Positions 33,841-45,485 of a stretch of DNA of 64,000 nucleotides are shown in pieces. Position numbers and translations under genes: made by a program. The stretch is from Phoronis australis (Eukaryota; Phoronida; Phoronidae). The notes beneath the pieces are model-generated. The model was not told where the DNA came from. It ran no database searches and saw only the letters and a list, made by a program, of their open reading frames with translations. The stretch is from positions 1,018,617-1,082,616 of the forward strand of contig NMRA01000014.1 of assembly GCA_002633005.1 (NCBI GenBank), given 5' to 3'. Each line of letters opens with the position of its first letter. The first letter of the stretch is position 1.

Positions 33841-34012
33841 TTTATATGCGCTAACTGCGAAGCGATACCGAAGCTAGTTTACAGTGAAACAACACGTGTA
33901 GTTGAGATAAAAGGTCATATATATTATGACAAACTAAACTACTACAGATATCAGTAATTACAAAAGTTATATAACATGTTGCACTGTAAAGGTGGGTGAC
34001 AATCTGCCACAG
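33841..34012. repeat. 172-bp direct duplication, copy 2
   Basis: Near-identical partner of 33361-33532. It ends 26 bp before the stop codon of the SH3-less ABI-like exon, so it forms that gene's immediate 3' flank or 3' UTR. Confidence 0.9.
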
Positions 34013-34038
34013 ATGCAGCAGAAGGATGCATCAGGAAT

Positions 34039-35127
34039 CTAACTAGCAGATAGCGGGGGAAGCGGTGGCGGTGGCGGTGGTTTTGAAAATGAATCTGATA
34101 CTACAATGGCAGTGAACAACGACTGTGGAGGTGGTATCGGAAATGAATCTAAAGATCCTTCATTTGCATTAAACAACGGTGGTGGAGGTGGTATTGGAAG
34201 TGAATCTAAAGATCCTTCATTTACAGCGATCAACGGCGGTGGAGGTGGTATTGCAAGTGAGTCTAAAGATCCTTCGTTTGCAGCGATCAATGGCGGTGGA
34301 GGTGGTATTGAAAGTGAATCTAAAGATCCTTCATTTGCAGTGAACAAAGGTGGTGGAGGTGGTATCAAATGTGAATCTCTTTGATCTGAGCATTCAGGCG
34401 GCGGTGGTGGAAGTGAATCAGTAAATTCATTCGAGGTTATGTTCGGAAAGTCTGGAAGCGGTGGCAAATCTTCATCCACGTCACGTAGCCAGGAGGGTGT
34501 GCGTGTCTTGAAATCCACCTGCAAGAACGGTGGAGGAGGCAACTCTAGTGGAGGCATGTCCTCAGATGACTCACGTGACTCATTGCTGACTTCACTGTGT
34601 GACATTTTTGGTATCGTCGGAGGTGCCACGTAAAGTGCATGGGCGTGCTGCTCTGACGGAGCATTTCCAATAGAACTTTTCTTGTGTGATAATGCCGGTT
34701 GACGAACCTCTTTCTCCGTTATGATGACGCCTAAACCAACGCCGTCCAACGCTGAGTAGTCTATAGCCTTCCTCACGTATCTCTTTACACTTTCTATTTT
34801 TGCTGGTCGTACAATCTTCCCGGTTCCTTCCCTATCAACATTGCTGTCTGGACTCGGCGATGCCGGAGCGGAGGTCATGTCTGCCCCGTCTGTCCCTTTC
34901 ACTGCCACCTTGAAGTGACGACGAACACTCTTTGTTTTCTTAATCTCTACATGCCTGTATAGACTCTCAACATCTGACTGCACGGTGTCCATGTGTTGAG
35001 AGAAGTACTCAAGTCGCTGCAGGAATGTTTTAGCCAATGTGTTTATCTGGTACGCCACACTTGCTAGCGACTCATTCGTGTAATTCTTTGTTTCATTTAG
35101 TGCGTTTGGTCGGTTGCTTTCGTCGGT
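34039..35127 (-). CDS. Abl-interactor-like exon lacking SH3 (paralogue or alternative 3' exon of ABI)
   Basis: One minus-strand coding exon of 363 codons starts at an acceptor (GATGTTTTAG, exon from 35127) in the same phase as the ABI exon at 42550. It has LNETKNYTNESLASVAYQIN, a coiled-coil-like stretch and VKRYVRKAIDYSALDG. These match the ABI WAVE-binding N-region and homeodomain-homologous region. It then turns into proline runs in five 19-residue units (NEGSLDS(L/F) plus PPPPPL). It ends SAS-stop with no SH3 domain, unlike the neighbour at 41243. No first exon equal to the MADLL exon was found between 35128 and 41242. The piece could therefore be an alternative last exon of the ABI gene, a 5'-truncated duplicate, or a gene whose own first exon I missed. 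Confidence 0.7.
   Translation of the reverse strand, partial: TDESNRPNALNETKNYTNESLASVAYQINTLAKTFLQRLEYFSQHMDTVQSDVESLYRHVEIKKTKSVRRHFKVAVKGTDGADMTSAPASPSPDSNVDREGTGKIVRPAKIESVKRYVRKAIDYSALDGVGLGVIITEKEVRQPALSHKKSSIGNAPSEQHAHALYVAPPTIPKMSHSEVSNESRESSEDMPPLELPPPPFLQVDFKTRTPSWLRDVDEDLPPLPDFPNITSNEFTDSLPPPPPECSDQRDSHLIPPPPPLFTANEGSLDSLSIPPPPPLIAANEGSLDSLAIPPPPPLIAVNEGSLDSLPIPPPPPLFNANEGSLDSFPIPPPQSLFTAIVVSDSFSKPPPPPPLPPLSAS
34110..34385. repeat. 57-bp coding minisatellite in the SH3-less ABI-like exon
   Basis: About five 57-bp units (GTGAATCTAAAGATCCTTC plus GGTGGAGGTGGTAT on the plus strand) keep the minus frame and encode the proline-rich units. The Gly-rich plus-strand ORF over it is its shadow. 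Confidence 0.85.
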
Positions 35128-35129
35128 CT

Positions 35130-38100
35130 AAAACATCAACAAATTAGCTTTGCATTAAAGGCAGTTTTATTACCCTCCTCCCCCCACCACAGAGGAACAT
35201 GTACAGTCGAAATTCAGAGTGAACCTCCCGGGAACCCGTCCAAATCTAGTAATTTGACCGTTTAACCGACTCCCTGTACCCAAATCAAAATATGAGAGAA
35301 AATAAAAACTACATGAAATTATAGAAATGGTATAACTACAAAGTTAACATACACCACACCGAGCACTATACCTGTAGCCACAACCGTCATGTAATACCTG
35401 CACTTCGAGTGCAAATGAATGTTACGGGCCCACATCGTCGGCCGGGGGATACATTTATCCGACGCTTAACTCACTATACCCGGCTGCGTGCAAAAAAGCC
35501 CCATGTCTGTGCACCCCAGGCTGTGCGCTGTACAGTTCGTTATAAACGGACCTGGGACCGTTGTAATTGTCCGCCACGACAAAATGGGTTTTAACATGGT
35601 ATGTACAGTAATCGGTACCAAATTCCATCAATCAGCTCACTTTTTAGGGCTTCTCTAAATAGTATTCACATGCAACTGAATCCGATCAAGTTGGATCTTG
35701 AGTAAATCCCTATAGGCACTGAAAATCATTAGCCATGCATATGTGAAGTGTGCGGATCTGACGCCTGATTCGAAGCCTCAAATTCGGATGCAAATTGCTT
35801 TTGAAAACGTCTGGCCTATCTTCTCATCGTCCGCCGGCTGACAGCATGTTTGCCTTCTTACCAAGAGAAGGCAATAATAGGATAATATGTGGTTAGGATC
35901 TGTACGCCCATGTCTCAGTGGCAGAGAACTGCTTAGGTCTTCGGGATTAGGTCTTTGATACAACAGACCCCACTGAAAAGCGCAGTAACATGTACCAGGG
36001 AACAACTAAAATGGTTCATCGTCCGAGACTCTCATCAAGAATCATAGAGAGCAAGTTTCTTTTTAAAGCTGCGTTTCACTCTGTTTACCTGGCTTGAAAC
36101 AACAAAAATCGACTTGGGCCTTAGTCATTCTTATGAAATCAGTCTCATAATATTCCCTGCCTTGACAGGACTCGTACCGTAACCTACTGAAGTCGCAAGC
36201 AGGCGAACTCAGGGGATGCGCCATTTAAGAATTCCCAATTTTAGGGTATGGCTTTTGAGTTTGTGTGGATGATGGTTTCGATGATCTTGTTAACTGATAT
36301 AGAATCGCAGTAAGATGATATGAGACCGATTTTATGAGAGTAAAAGACCTGTAGATAGTTAATTTGTAGCCAATGAAAACAGGGCGAAAATGCAACAGCA
36401 TCACACAACACTTATGACTGATACACAGGCCACCGTCTACTACCCGGCCCACTGAAGACTTAGCCTACTATATCGGAAGTCATTTCATCGCAAAATTAAC
36501 TCATTTTACTTCGGCATTCTTTGTAATATGCCATGCGCGCTGGTGCAGGCGGTTCTTGTACATTTCTATTGGCGAAATGTAAGAAAGGGGCGAAATTATT
36601 TCTGATATCTAGTCTAGCTCAATGATTTTTGGTCCCCTTTTCAGAGTACTGAGGTCTCTAAGCCTACAAGCCTCGCCCAGTACGGTGCAGCCCAAGGGCG
36701 GATCCAGGGTTTTGAGTTGGGGAGCAGGGCAGAGTAATAGACAGGATCTTGCCCGTCAGACATTCGCACCCCCGTAATGCCAAATGGAATCCGCCACTGC
36801 AGCCCGCAAGGATATATGCTTTTCGTTCAGTGTTATATCTCCCAGTAGACATCCATTTTGGTACATATTCACAGGTGCATTAGCCATTATGTCTAATTGG
36901 TTCAGTTAGAACCACTCCGATCGAGGGGGCTAAGAAGGAATGAATTCACTAATTTGTAAACAGATTATCCCGACTGAGAACGATCGAGTTCAGACAGATA
37001 AGAAAACCGTTAACTCTTCTAAAAAAATAAAGGTCAGTTTCGGTCAAAATAATAACGAAATAGGTCCCCAATCGACCTAAACCTAACCATTGTTGACCCC
37101 GACCGAAACGCGACGTCATGTTTTTCAAATCTCAGTTTTCACGAAAGTGTTTATTGGCGTGAGTGTAGCGAACAAAAATATTCTAAACGAATAATCAACA
37201 AAGGAAAATATCCTAGTCAAATGTTTCCTGTACATAAAATTCGGCCGGTCAAAATGTGCCAAAACACATATTGAAAAGTTCTCAAGGCAATTTTATGACA
37301 GATTAGTTTCTCCAGTCCAGTTCCTTCTGGTGCCAGTTTTGTCAGCAATGTTCCTCACATATTGTAGCAAACTTGGTGACAGCAACTCTCTTTAACAGCG
37401 TTTTTTTCATGTACCATTGGTTTCTCATCCACCTCTCAATCGTGACAATCTTGTTCGTATGAACCACCACTGACGGGAGATTCGGGTCGTTTGTCAACTA
37501 CGGTGACCACTCGATAATCTACAAATGTGGGGTTCTGTGCGAGGGTACACCAAAAAAAAAAAGAAAACTAGTAACTAACGGTAAAGGATCGTTGTTAAAG
37601 AGAACGCCATAATGTTTAGGAGAATCGCTCAGGCATTCTACAATTAATGTACAATGAGGAAACGGCATCATAGCCCCGGGCTCACTGGTACTAAATGAGT
37701 CACTACAGTTTATAAACCTGGTTTGAGTTCCGTAAACACAAGAATCTCTCGAAAGACGCTAGTGTGATTACTTATTTTGCTTGTAATACCATAGACTATC
37801 TATGGTAATACATGGCGATGTCTCGCGCATTCTTGCGTTTCTGCGAGGTCTCGCGTCTACGGAACGCACACCTGTACTCAAATTGCCTCATGCTGAACCT
37901 AGCGAGCTCACCTGTTTATAATTCTGCTCGCAATAGTCCGCTACTCGAGTTAGACTTTCATGCGTGTGTAGAATGCCATTTCGAGCCTCTGATAAGTCGT
38001 GACTGGTAAACTTGGATGTATCAGTCATACTTGCCGCGTTGTGTCACAACCCCTGCAAATAAGCCGACTGTGCGTTTCCTTATCTCGATGTCCTCTAATA

Positions 38101-38690
38101 TTGTCAGTTTTCAAAACTTAAAGGCAAACAAGGAAGTTCCTTGTTTGCGTTTAAGACGACCGACCTTGTACGCGTACACGGGCACCCGGAAGTGTTACGA
38201 TCAAAACAATCCTTTGTGACAGACTGATCGATTTTGATATGTGAATGAATTAAATTATTTTAAGAATGTATCCAGAGGTTTTGCAACTATTCTTGTAGAT
38301 GGCTGAAGCAAGAGTGGCAAGTGGTTTGAGCTCAGGGTGGCACGCAGGTGCTGGTTTTCCCGGCCCGACTAATAGAAGCTCGAAAAAGAAAATTCTGATG
38401 GTTGCATGATTGGGGAGCAAAAATTGATGGTTGGCACGTCAACTCACTTACTGACTTCACTGTTATATACCAAGGGGACGTATGGTAACGTGGCGAACAT
38501 TAACTTGTACACCGACACAGCACTGTTACTTGATTCACATCATTATCTTGTTATTTTCTGTTTTGGGACAGGCAATCAAAAATTAATCCGATAACGAATG
38601 AAATATATGTTTTAGTCACGTTTAGCTGAATGGCAGTAATACATAAATGATGTAATGGTATATCAAGCTATTTTATCGTTACTTCTACCA
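35130..38690. other. Spacer between the two ABI 3' exons, first part
   Basis: No exon was recognised on the minus strand, in particular none resembling the ABI MADLL exon. Short palindromes occur at 37787-37807 (TACCATAGA arms) and 38117-38155. Confidence 0.45.
38117..38155. repeat. Hairpin with 19-bp arms
   Basis: CTTAAAGGCAAACAAGGAA is followed by one base and its inverse TTCCTTGTTTGCGTTTAAG, with a single mismatch. It could form a strong stem. No neighbouring gene. Confidence 0.65.
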
Positions 38691-38693
38691 CGT

Positions 38694-38851
38694 GTGTTCC
38701 ATTGAAACATGAACCCCGGTGTAAAGGAGACTCGGTGAGTTCGTACGTTTTTTCCGGGTTGCATGGTTAGCTCAGTGTTTTGAAGGTGCGGGAGTCTGTT
38801 TTCGACAACGGGATATCTCTTTTCACCGGGGTTCCTGTTTCAATGGAACAC
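38694..38851. mobile_element. 158-bp MITE-like element with 28-bp terminal inverted repeats
   Basis: The left end (38694-38721, GTGTTCCATTGAAACATGAA and onward) and the right end (38824-38851) are inverted with 27 of 28 matching. The interior contains GGTTAGCTCAGTG, resembling a tRNA A box. Flanking duplications are unclear. Confidence 0.7.
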
Positions 38852-38859
38852 CCTCAAGC

Positions 38860-41240
38860 TGTTTTAGGTTTATTGTTGCGTCTTCTCTATCATGTCACTC
38901 GGATTATATAACTTGAGTCGACTAGTTTATTTATGTCCACTAAACTGTTACCTGATGCACTGAAGCGCCTACCCTTGGCCGTTTTACTTCAAAGGGCACG
39001 TTTTGCCTCAACACTGGGCCACAGAGCAAAACTCCCTAATTCGCTTTTTAAGGCGGCACTATAAACCTGCACTCCGTAATTCTTAATTTACACCACCAAC
39101 AGTTTGGTTAAATGACTCAAGTTATTCCTTATCTAAATTCAGACAACTGACAGCTTGTTTTTACTTTAAAGAACTCTCTTTGACTCAATTGTCGCGGCGG
39201 CTGAACATGGCCCCTTTTCCCATGCCGTTAACTACGTTACCATATTGATTGCGATTAAGCTTCAAAGATATCAGTTCAGAAACTAGTTCGGCGAATTTAT
39301 CGCAAGGCAGCCCCCAATACGACCTTCGGTGATATGCGTGCTTTTCGTTTCATGCCATCAAAAGTGGCAAAAAACCTCGACCTCACCTCAAATGGAAACT
39401 AGCAAGTCAACTTCACAAAGCCAACTTTTGTCACGTTGGGCTGGTGACGTTGAGCAGGCTAACAGAAATGACAACGGGTATGACGTTTATGGCGGGAACT
39501 CGACGTTTTGTCATTACGCTCATAGCTTCAGTAATTTTTTAATGTAAATAATTCACCGAATGCATGGATAAATTGAAAAAGAATACTTATTCGGAGAAAA
39601 TAATAAATTAGAAATGATGTTTTTTCAGCTTATCATTATAATACACGTAGGATTAAATGGGTTATTTTTCATTATTCGGGGACAGAGTTGGCTGATGGCG
39701 CTGGATATGTCAAAGAAGTTTCAATTCGCGGGACGCAGCTTCAGGTAAAATTAACTTGACCCTGGATAAATACGATTCTTAAGTGATGATACGCAAAGTT
39801 GCGCACCACTTAATGGTAGGTAATGTTATTTCAATAACATTTCCAGCATTCAAGGGCGAGTTAAAACGAATTGTTTTACAAGTTTTCTTTGTGTTGGACC
39901 ATTGACCCGCCCCCACCCCCTTCTGCACGATAGCCTACTGTTTATCCCCTAGGAACTGGAAGGGCATGGCAGTTGCGTTTTTGGATGACGTGCACCCCCA
40001 CCGTAAGTCCGCCTATGCAAGGAAACACAAAACCACAGCCAGGTATTAATGGGTGGGGTCATCTTTTCGTGACAGTTTGCTTGATGTCCTAGAATATGAA
40101 ACGAGAAATTCCGTGACTCACGCACATCTTGCAATGGTAGGCATTCCCATATTGCACGGAGACAAATGTTTTAGTGCAGCGCACACATAATCCCAGGTAA
40201 AAGAAAACAGTATGAACCGAGTGCTACGGGAAGAATTTTGTTAATTTAATTAGACTCCAATTAAATGGAGTTCTCTTACAGTCTCCATGTTATGTCAACC
40301 TACAACATCGTTCAGTTTACCTTGCATATCAAAAACAGCAAAGTCGTTTCTCCCACTCTCTTATGTAAATTGTAGACCAGTGCGTTTACTTTAACCACTT
40401 TCTAGATGAGAAAATAAACGAGGGGTATATTTTGATCATCTATATTTGGCATCATCGCAATATCTGCTATTGCATCACCAGGTAGGACAAATAACCGGAA
40501 GTACAATATTTCTTCTTTAGATCCAGGACACGATTATGGGTTTATTTAAGTAGTTACCTCTAGACTATAACTATTAATTCATACATGACATGAATCTCCT
40601 ATTCTTCCTAATACTGATAAAATACAAGTTTTCGAGTATATGCAGCTCCTGATCAGGCGAGAATGACTGGTAGCAAAGGCATACAGCATGCCATAGAGAA
40701 GACCTACATGGGAATTACATGAGAGGAAACTGAAATTACATGGGACGACTGAAATTTGACCACAAACCCAATCGCCTCATCAACAAAGACATGGGACACA
40801 AGTCCTTATATGTGATTTACTTTCCTCTCCTACCATTTCTCAATTCCATGGACCATCTGCGTTTCCCATCAGTCTTTTTACACACCTAACCAACAGCAGT
40901 ATATGCTCAAAGCCAGTACACTTCATCTATATACATTCCTGTAGATCACAAGGTGTCTTTCATATTCAATATTACTTTTATTCAAGCATCTCCAGTTTTA
41001 GCCTGGTATTATATTACTAAATACAAGCAAGATCAAGTCCAATTGCAACCCTAGTGTTGCATTAATAAATATGTGTACGTTTTAGTCCAATACTAGTCAA
41101 GCCATTGATATCTATCGCCTGTTATCTTGTGTACACTTTGGTAAACTTGACACGTAAATGAATTCAAAATTGTCGTCAGTGGTTGTACAAGACTGGGTGT
41201 GACTGGTTCTTTGCCTAACTACTTCTCCACCACAGTCTCT
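38860..41240. other. Spacer and ABI 3' UTR
   Basis: No gene recognised. A minus-strand AATAAA lies at 40977-40982, about 260 bases after the ABI stop, and is a plausible polyadenylation signal. Confidence 0.4.
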
Positions 41241-41242
41241 CT

Positions 41243-44200
41243 CTATATACAAGGTTCAACATAATTACTGGGAAACAAGCCAGTTTGCCCATCCATGACT
41301 CCCTCCCACCACCCGTCTTCATTCTTCTTCACCACATATATTACAGCGTCTTCCCTTAGTTCCAGCTCATCATCTTTATCTTTTTCATAGTCGTACACAG
41401 CGATGCACTTTTCCAAGTACACCTTTGGAATCCAGAGGTTGTCCTCATCTCCGCCTCCTCTTGACTGATTATCATTATATGACCTCTGATCGCCAAATGT
41501 AGGCGGAGGAGGGGGAGGTATGAAGTCTTCCTCGGGTGGTGGTGGTAATGGGGGTGACATGTTACCCGCTTGGAAGGCAGCGGCAAGAGGTGGCGGTGGC
41601 GGGGGTTCATTCATGTCCTGCATGAAGGCATCCATATTAGTCTGAGGAAGTGGAGGAGGGGGTGGGGCTGGGGGTGACACGGGGGATGAGGACATGGGCA
41701 AGGCCACACCTACCATAGGAGGCGGAGGAGGTGGTGGGGCCTGTGAAGGGTGGGCTGGAGCTGCATAGGATGAACTGGTGCGTCGCTTCTCCTGGTATTG
41801 AATGCCCTGTTGGTATGGAGATGGTGGAACTATGGCATCGGCCGGCTGTTGGTACTGTACCCCATGTTGATAGGGACTAGACTTAACAGACTCCTTCTGT
41901 TGATATTGCATGCCTGCCTGATAGTGGCTGGGTGGTTCAGGGGCAGCTACCTGTCTCAAATGTTGATTTGACATGTAATGACTGGGTGGTGCAGGTGGCG
42001 CCGCTGGTCGGATGTTGCCCTGCCTGTAGATACCTCCTCCGGCCGACCTGCCTATGGTGCCTGTAGGAGGTGTAGGGGGCTTCGTCGTGGGAGCAGAGGC
42101 ATGACTGCTATTGATACTGACAGAGGACCTCTGGCTGCTCACACTGGTCACTGACTCGCGCTTCTTGCCAGCTTGATTCTGATGTTTAATGCCATGCCCA
42201 ATACTATCCAAAGCTGTGTAATCAATAGTTTTCCTCACGTACTTCACTGGTCGTTCAGGGTACTCAGGGAATATAATCCCAGGAGGTCTAACCCCCGTTG
42301 GCCTGGTAGCTGTTTTGGTTGTAGTAAGCACACCGATCTCTCTTCGTGCCACCTTCTCCTTGTGAATCATGACCGTCTCCGACAGATGGTTGATGTGAGA
42401 TTCCATCTCAGCCAACTGGTGAGTCTGCATATCTAACAGCTGTAGGAAGTTGGTGGCCAGTGTGTTGATCTGGTAGGCTACACTGGCCAGAGACTGGGTC
42501 GTGTAATTCTTAGTCTCTTCCAGTGCATATCTTCTGTTCTGGTCTTCAGCCTGCAAAACATTTCACTATTTAAAGTCCTTGGAAGGCTCATTCTAAAGGC
42601 TAACAGTAAAAACTAGATCTAGTATCACAGTTTTTGAATGAGAGTATAATCGCTTAATTTTTGCCAGAGAGAACCAGCCTGTGCCTCATTTGCAATGGTA
42701 GTCAAGATACGTACATATAACATTTAATCAGAAAGGTTCAGCGACGTTTAGAATCCACAAGAGGCAATTCTTTAAGATTATAATAACTGTCAACTTTGAT
42801 GGTCGTCGCTTAACCACAAATTGCGTCAACCTACCCCACCAGAATCGACTTTCTCAACCTCAAAACTGAAGGAAAAACACACCGCAGATACTGATGATGT
42901 TGGACACACATTCCAGAATAACATCAAGAACGTGGTTGTTTGTAAAATTCTTCTGTCACAAGTTTGTCACATTGGAAACTTGCAGTCCTTGGAAAAGTCA
43001 TCAAATTTTTTCACACGAGTAACATTGTAGTCTAAATATTCAATTTAATCCTTAGCGCAACTATTTGCCCAATTTGATAAAGATCGCTGCTCTTATCATC
43101 CCTAATTGGGGAGCTCAGACTAGCCCTGTGTGGCCTTGTTAGATGAATGGATAATTCCATGGCTGTGAAGCAGATCTTTTTCTCGTGAAAGATTCCCTCT
43201 CTATCATTGTTTTGTATTTTAAATGTCCTCTAAAACAATTTAAATACCTAGTTGATGATATTTATAGCTATTTGTGATCTGAATATAGCGAATATGGCTA
43301 ATTTCTGTAGCATGAATTTAGGTCATGTGACCAGTTTCTGGTAATGTGAGCGATATGAAACCTTTTTTCCTGCATAACTAAGTAACCAATCACCAAATTA
43401 GTTTTCCTTAATCATTGCCTTTTGCAAGAGTTTATTTATTTATTAGCTTAATCACTGAAAATATTGGATTCCATTTAAGTCAGTAGAAAATTTATGTTAA
43501 GCAAGTTCACGTATTATTATTCTGATATCAGTTAATTAATAAATCAATCTAATTAACGGTTATTTCACTGTATAGTTTAAATAACTATTATCATTTACTA
43601 GCATTGCTGTACACCGCCAGTGTTCTTACTTGAACTATGGAGCTACGCTTGCAGCACTCATTTTAATTCTAGTAAAAAGCCGCTAATTAATGCATTGGGT
43701 TCGGCAAGCATTCCTCAATTTCGAACAAAAATAATGGCCAAGATTTTTATTTTTCATTTTTGAAACGCTCACTGTATAGCCAAAAATATTCAAAATTTCA
43801 TCGCGTTTGTTGATTATAGCTGTACTATACACAGTTTTTAAATAATCAAGTACAACTGTCTTCCTCTTAGTGTTTAGCTTTTTAATTTGATCAAACATTT
43901 TAGTGTTCATCCACATTGTGTTATAAATTTGAAAAAACTTTACCGTATCAGAACTCGAAACAGGCAAAAATCTACACTCAAAAAGGTGACTGACAGTATA
44001 TTTGAACTCGTATACGATTTGGCGTCGTAGAAAAGTGACCAAAAAACACTAGAACTCCACTTAATATATGTTGATTAAATTGTCCACAGCATCTTGGTAT
44101 GTGTTAATTATAAATCTTTGCAGATACACACATGCCTCTTCTGATGTTATTCGTTGTGCATTGAAATAAGTATTTTTAATGGGTACGTTTTATCGCTTCT

Positions 44201-45485
44201 CGGCTCTGCCACTAACAGAGGCTCTGCCTCTCTGGGTTCCAAGTAGGCAATGACCATCGCCTCTGTTGGCCCGAACCAGAGGCGATGTAGAGGCTATAGG
44301 CGCTCTGTACGCCGGAAGCTTTTCGGCGAATTATGCCTCGCACCGACTAAACCATCAAAGCCACGTTGTTATAACTACCTTTTGCGCATAGACGAACACC
44401 TTAGGAGGTTGTCGATGTGATTAATTCCTTCCAACTCGAACAAATACTCCCGTTATGAAACTTTTTCTTCGAGCAGTCCCTATTTCAGTTCCCAAAATCG
44501 TGAAATCAACTTTTTCATTTTTTTAACCAGGCCGAAGGTCAGAAGTTGCGGACCTACCGGCGAACTTTGAAAGCTGAAGTTCCCGCCCTTCGCGTACGTG
44601 CTGCCGGGAACCAGCCGTGCATTTGCCGTGTTGTTAAACATTAAAATGTCAAATATGTGCACATGGACTATTAAATGTCATATCAACAGCATTTATTTTT
44701 ATCAAATACAAACAATGATTCATTGAAATACAATCAGTTTCAAGTAACGCCAATTAAAGACAAGTATAAGTGGTGGCATTTTGGAAACGAACATTTGACT
44801 GACAAGACCGCAATGGCTCACCTTTGGCCTATTTAAAGATTGAGGTCATGAATTGGAGCGTGCGCAGTGTAAAAATGGTGAGTTCACGATTTTGGGAACT
44901 GAAATAGGGACTGCTCGAAGAAAAAGTTTCATAACGGGAGTATTTGTTCGAGTTGGAAGGAATTAATCACATCGACAACCTCCTAAGGTGTTCGTCTATG
45001 CACAAAAGGTAGTTATAACAACGTGGCTTTGATGGTTTAGTCGGTGCGAGGCATAATTCGCCGAAAAGCTTCCGGCGTACAGAGCGCCTATAGCCTCTAC
45101 ATCGCCTCTGGTTCGGGCCAACAGAGGCGATGGTCATTGCCTAGGTTCCAAGTTTCCAACCGTTCCATCACTCAGAGGTGGTGCACCTTTAATCTGAGAT
45201 CGAAAGGTACTAAAAGCAACGCCATTGTGATTGTTTAGCCAGTGTGTGACATCATTTGGCAGAATTATGCTTGCATACAGCGGGACTATGGGACAACCAC
45301 CGTCTTTGAGCCAGCGTCACTGGCCTAGTTCTGACCGAGTCTGAGACGGAAGTTGCAACATTACAAACCTGGATGTAATTATCTTCACAATAATCGGCGA
45401 CTTTAGCAAGGTTAGAGTGACTTTCTAGTATATTCTTTCTGGCCTCTGGTATCTCGTGCTCTATGAGTGACAACAAATCAGCCAT
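41243..45485 (-). CDS. ABI: Abl interactor (ABI), WAVE regulatory complex subunit
   Basis: ABI is a cytoplasmic adaptor of the WAVE complex that drives Arp2/3 actin branching downstream of Rac and Abl. Two minus-strand exons join in phase 0: 45485-45369 (117 bp, donor CAG|GTTTGT) and 42550-41243 (1,308 bp, acceptor TTTTGCAG, stop TAG). They give 474 residues, close to human ABI1/2 (about 510). Exon 1 reads MADLLSLIEHEIPEAR with VADYCEDNYIQ, the family N-terminus, and the start was chosen by that match. Exon 2 continues LEETKNYTTQSLASVAYQIN, a t-SNARE-like/coiled region, MIHKEKVARREIG, and VKYVRKTIDYTALDSIG (homeodomain-homologous region). A Ser/Pro/Gln-rich middle with proline runs leads to a C-terminal SH3 (AVYDYEKDKDDEL, GWWEG, GLFPSNYVEP). 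The 2.8-kb intron contains a long inverted repeat. An in-frame upstream extension from 45623 is probably 5' UTR. Confidence 0.93.
44244..44504 (+). repeat. 261-bp inverted repeat, left arm (ABI intron 1)
   Basis: Reverse complement of 44883-45143 with a single difference (GCGCATAG versus GTGCATAG). It starts TAGGCAATGACC and ends CAAAATCGTGAA. The arms enclose a 378-bp unique spacer. Confidence 0.95.
44883..45143 (-). repeat. 261-bp inverted repeat, right arm (ABI intron 1)
   Basis: Partner of 44244-44504, 260 of 261 bases identical. It ends about 225 bp from the ABI exon 1 donor. No ORF or transposase in the arms or spacer. Confidence 0.95.

Noticed and set aside
30824..34038. Missing SH3 exon downstream of the SH3-less ABI-like exon
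   Set aside because: No minus-strand ORF there shows ALYDY, WW or NYV motifs.
34106..34633. Glycine-rich plus-strand ORFs
   Set aside because: Shadow frame of the proline-repeat ABI-like exon on the minus strand.
44505..44882. Gene or bidirectional promoter between inverted-repeat arms
   Set aside because: No ORF or promoter signals beyond chance in the 378-bp spacer.
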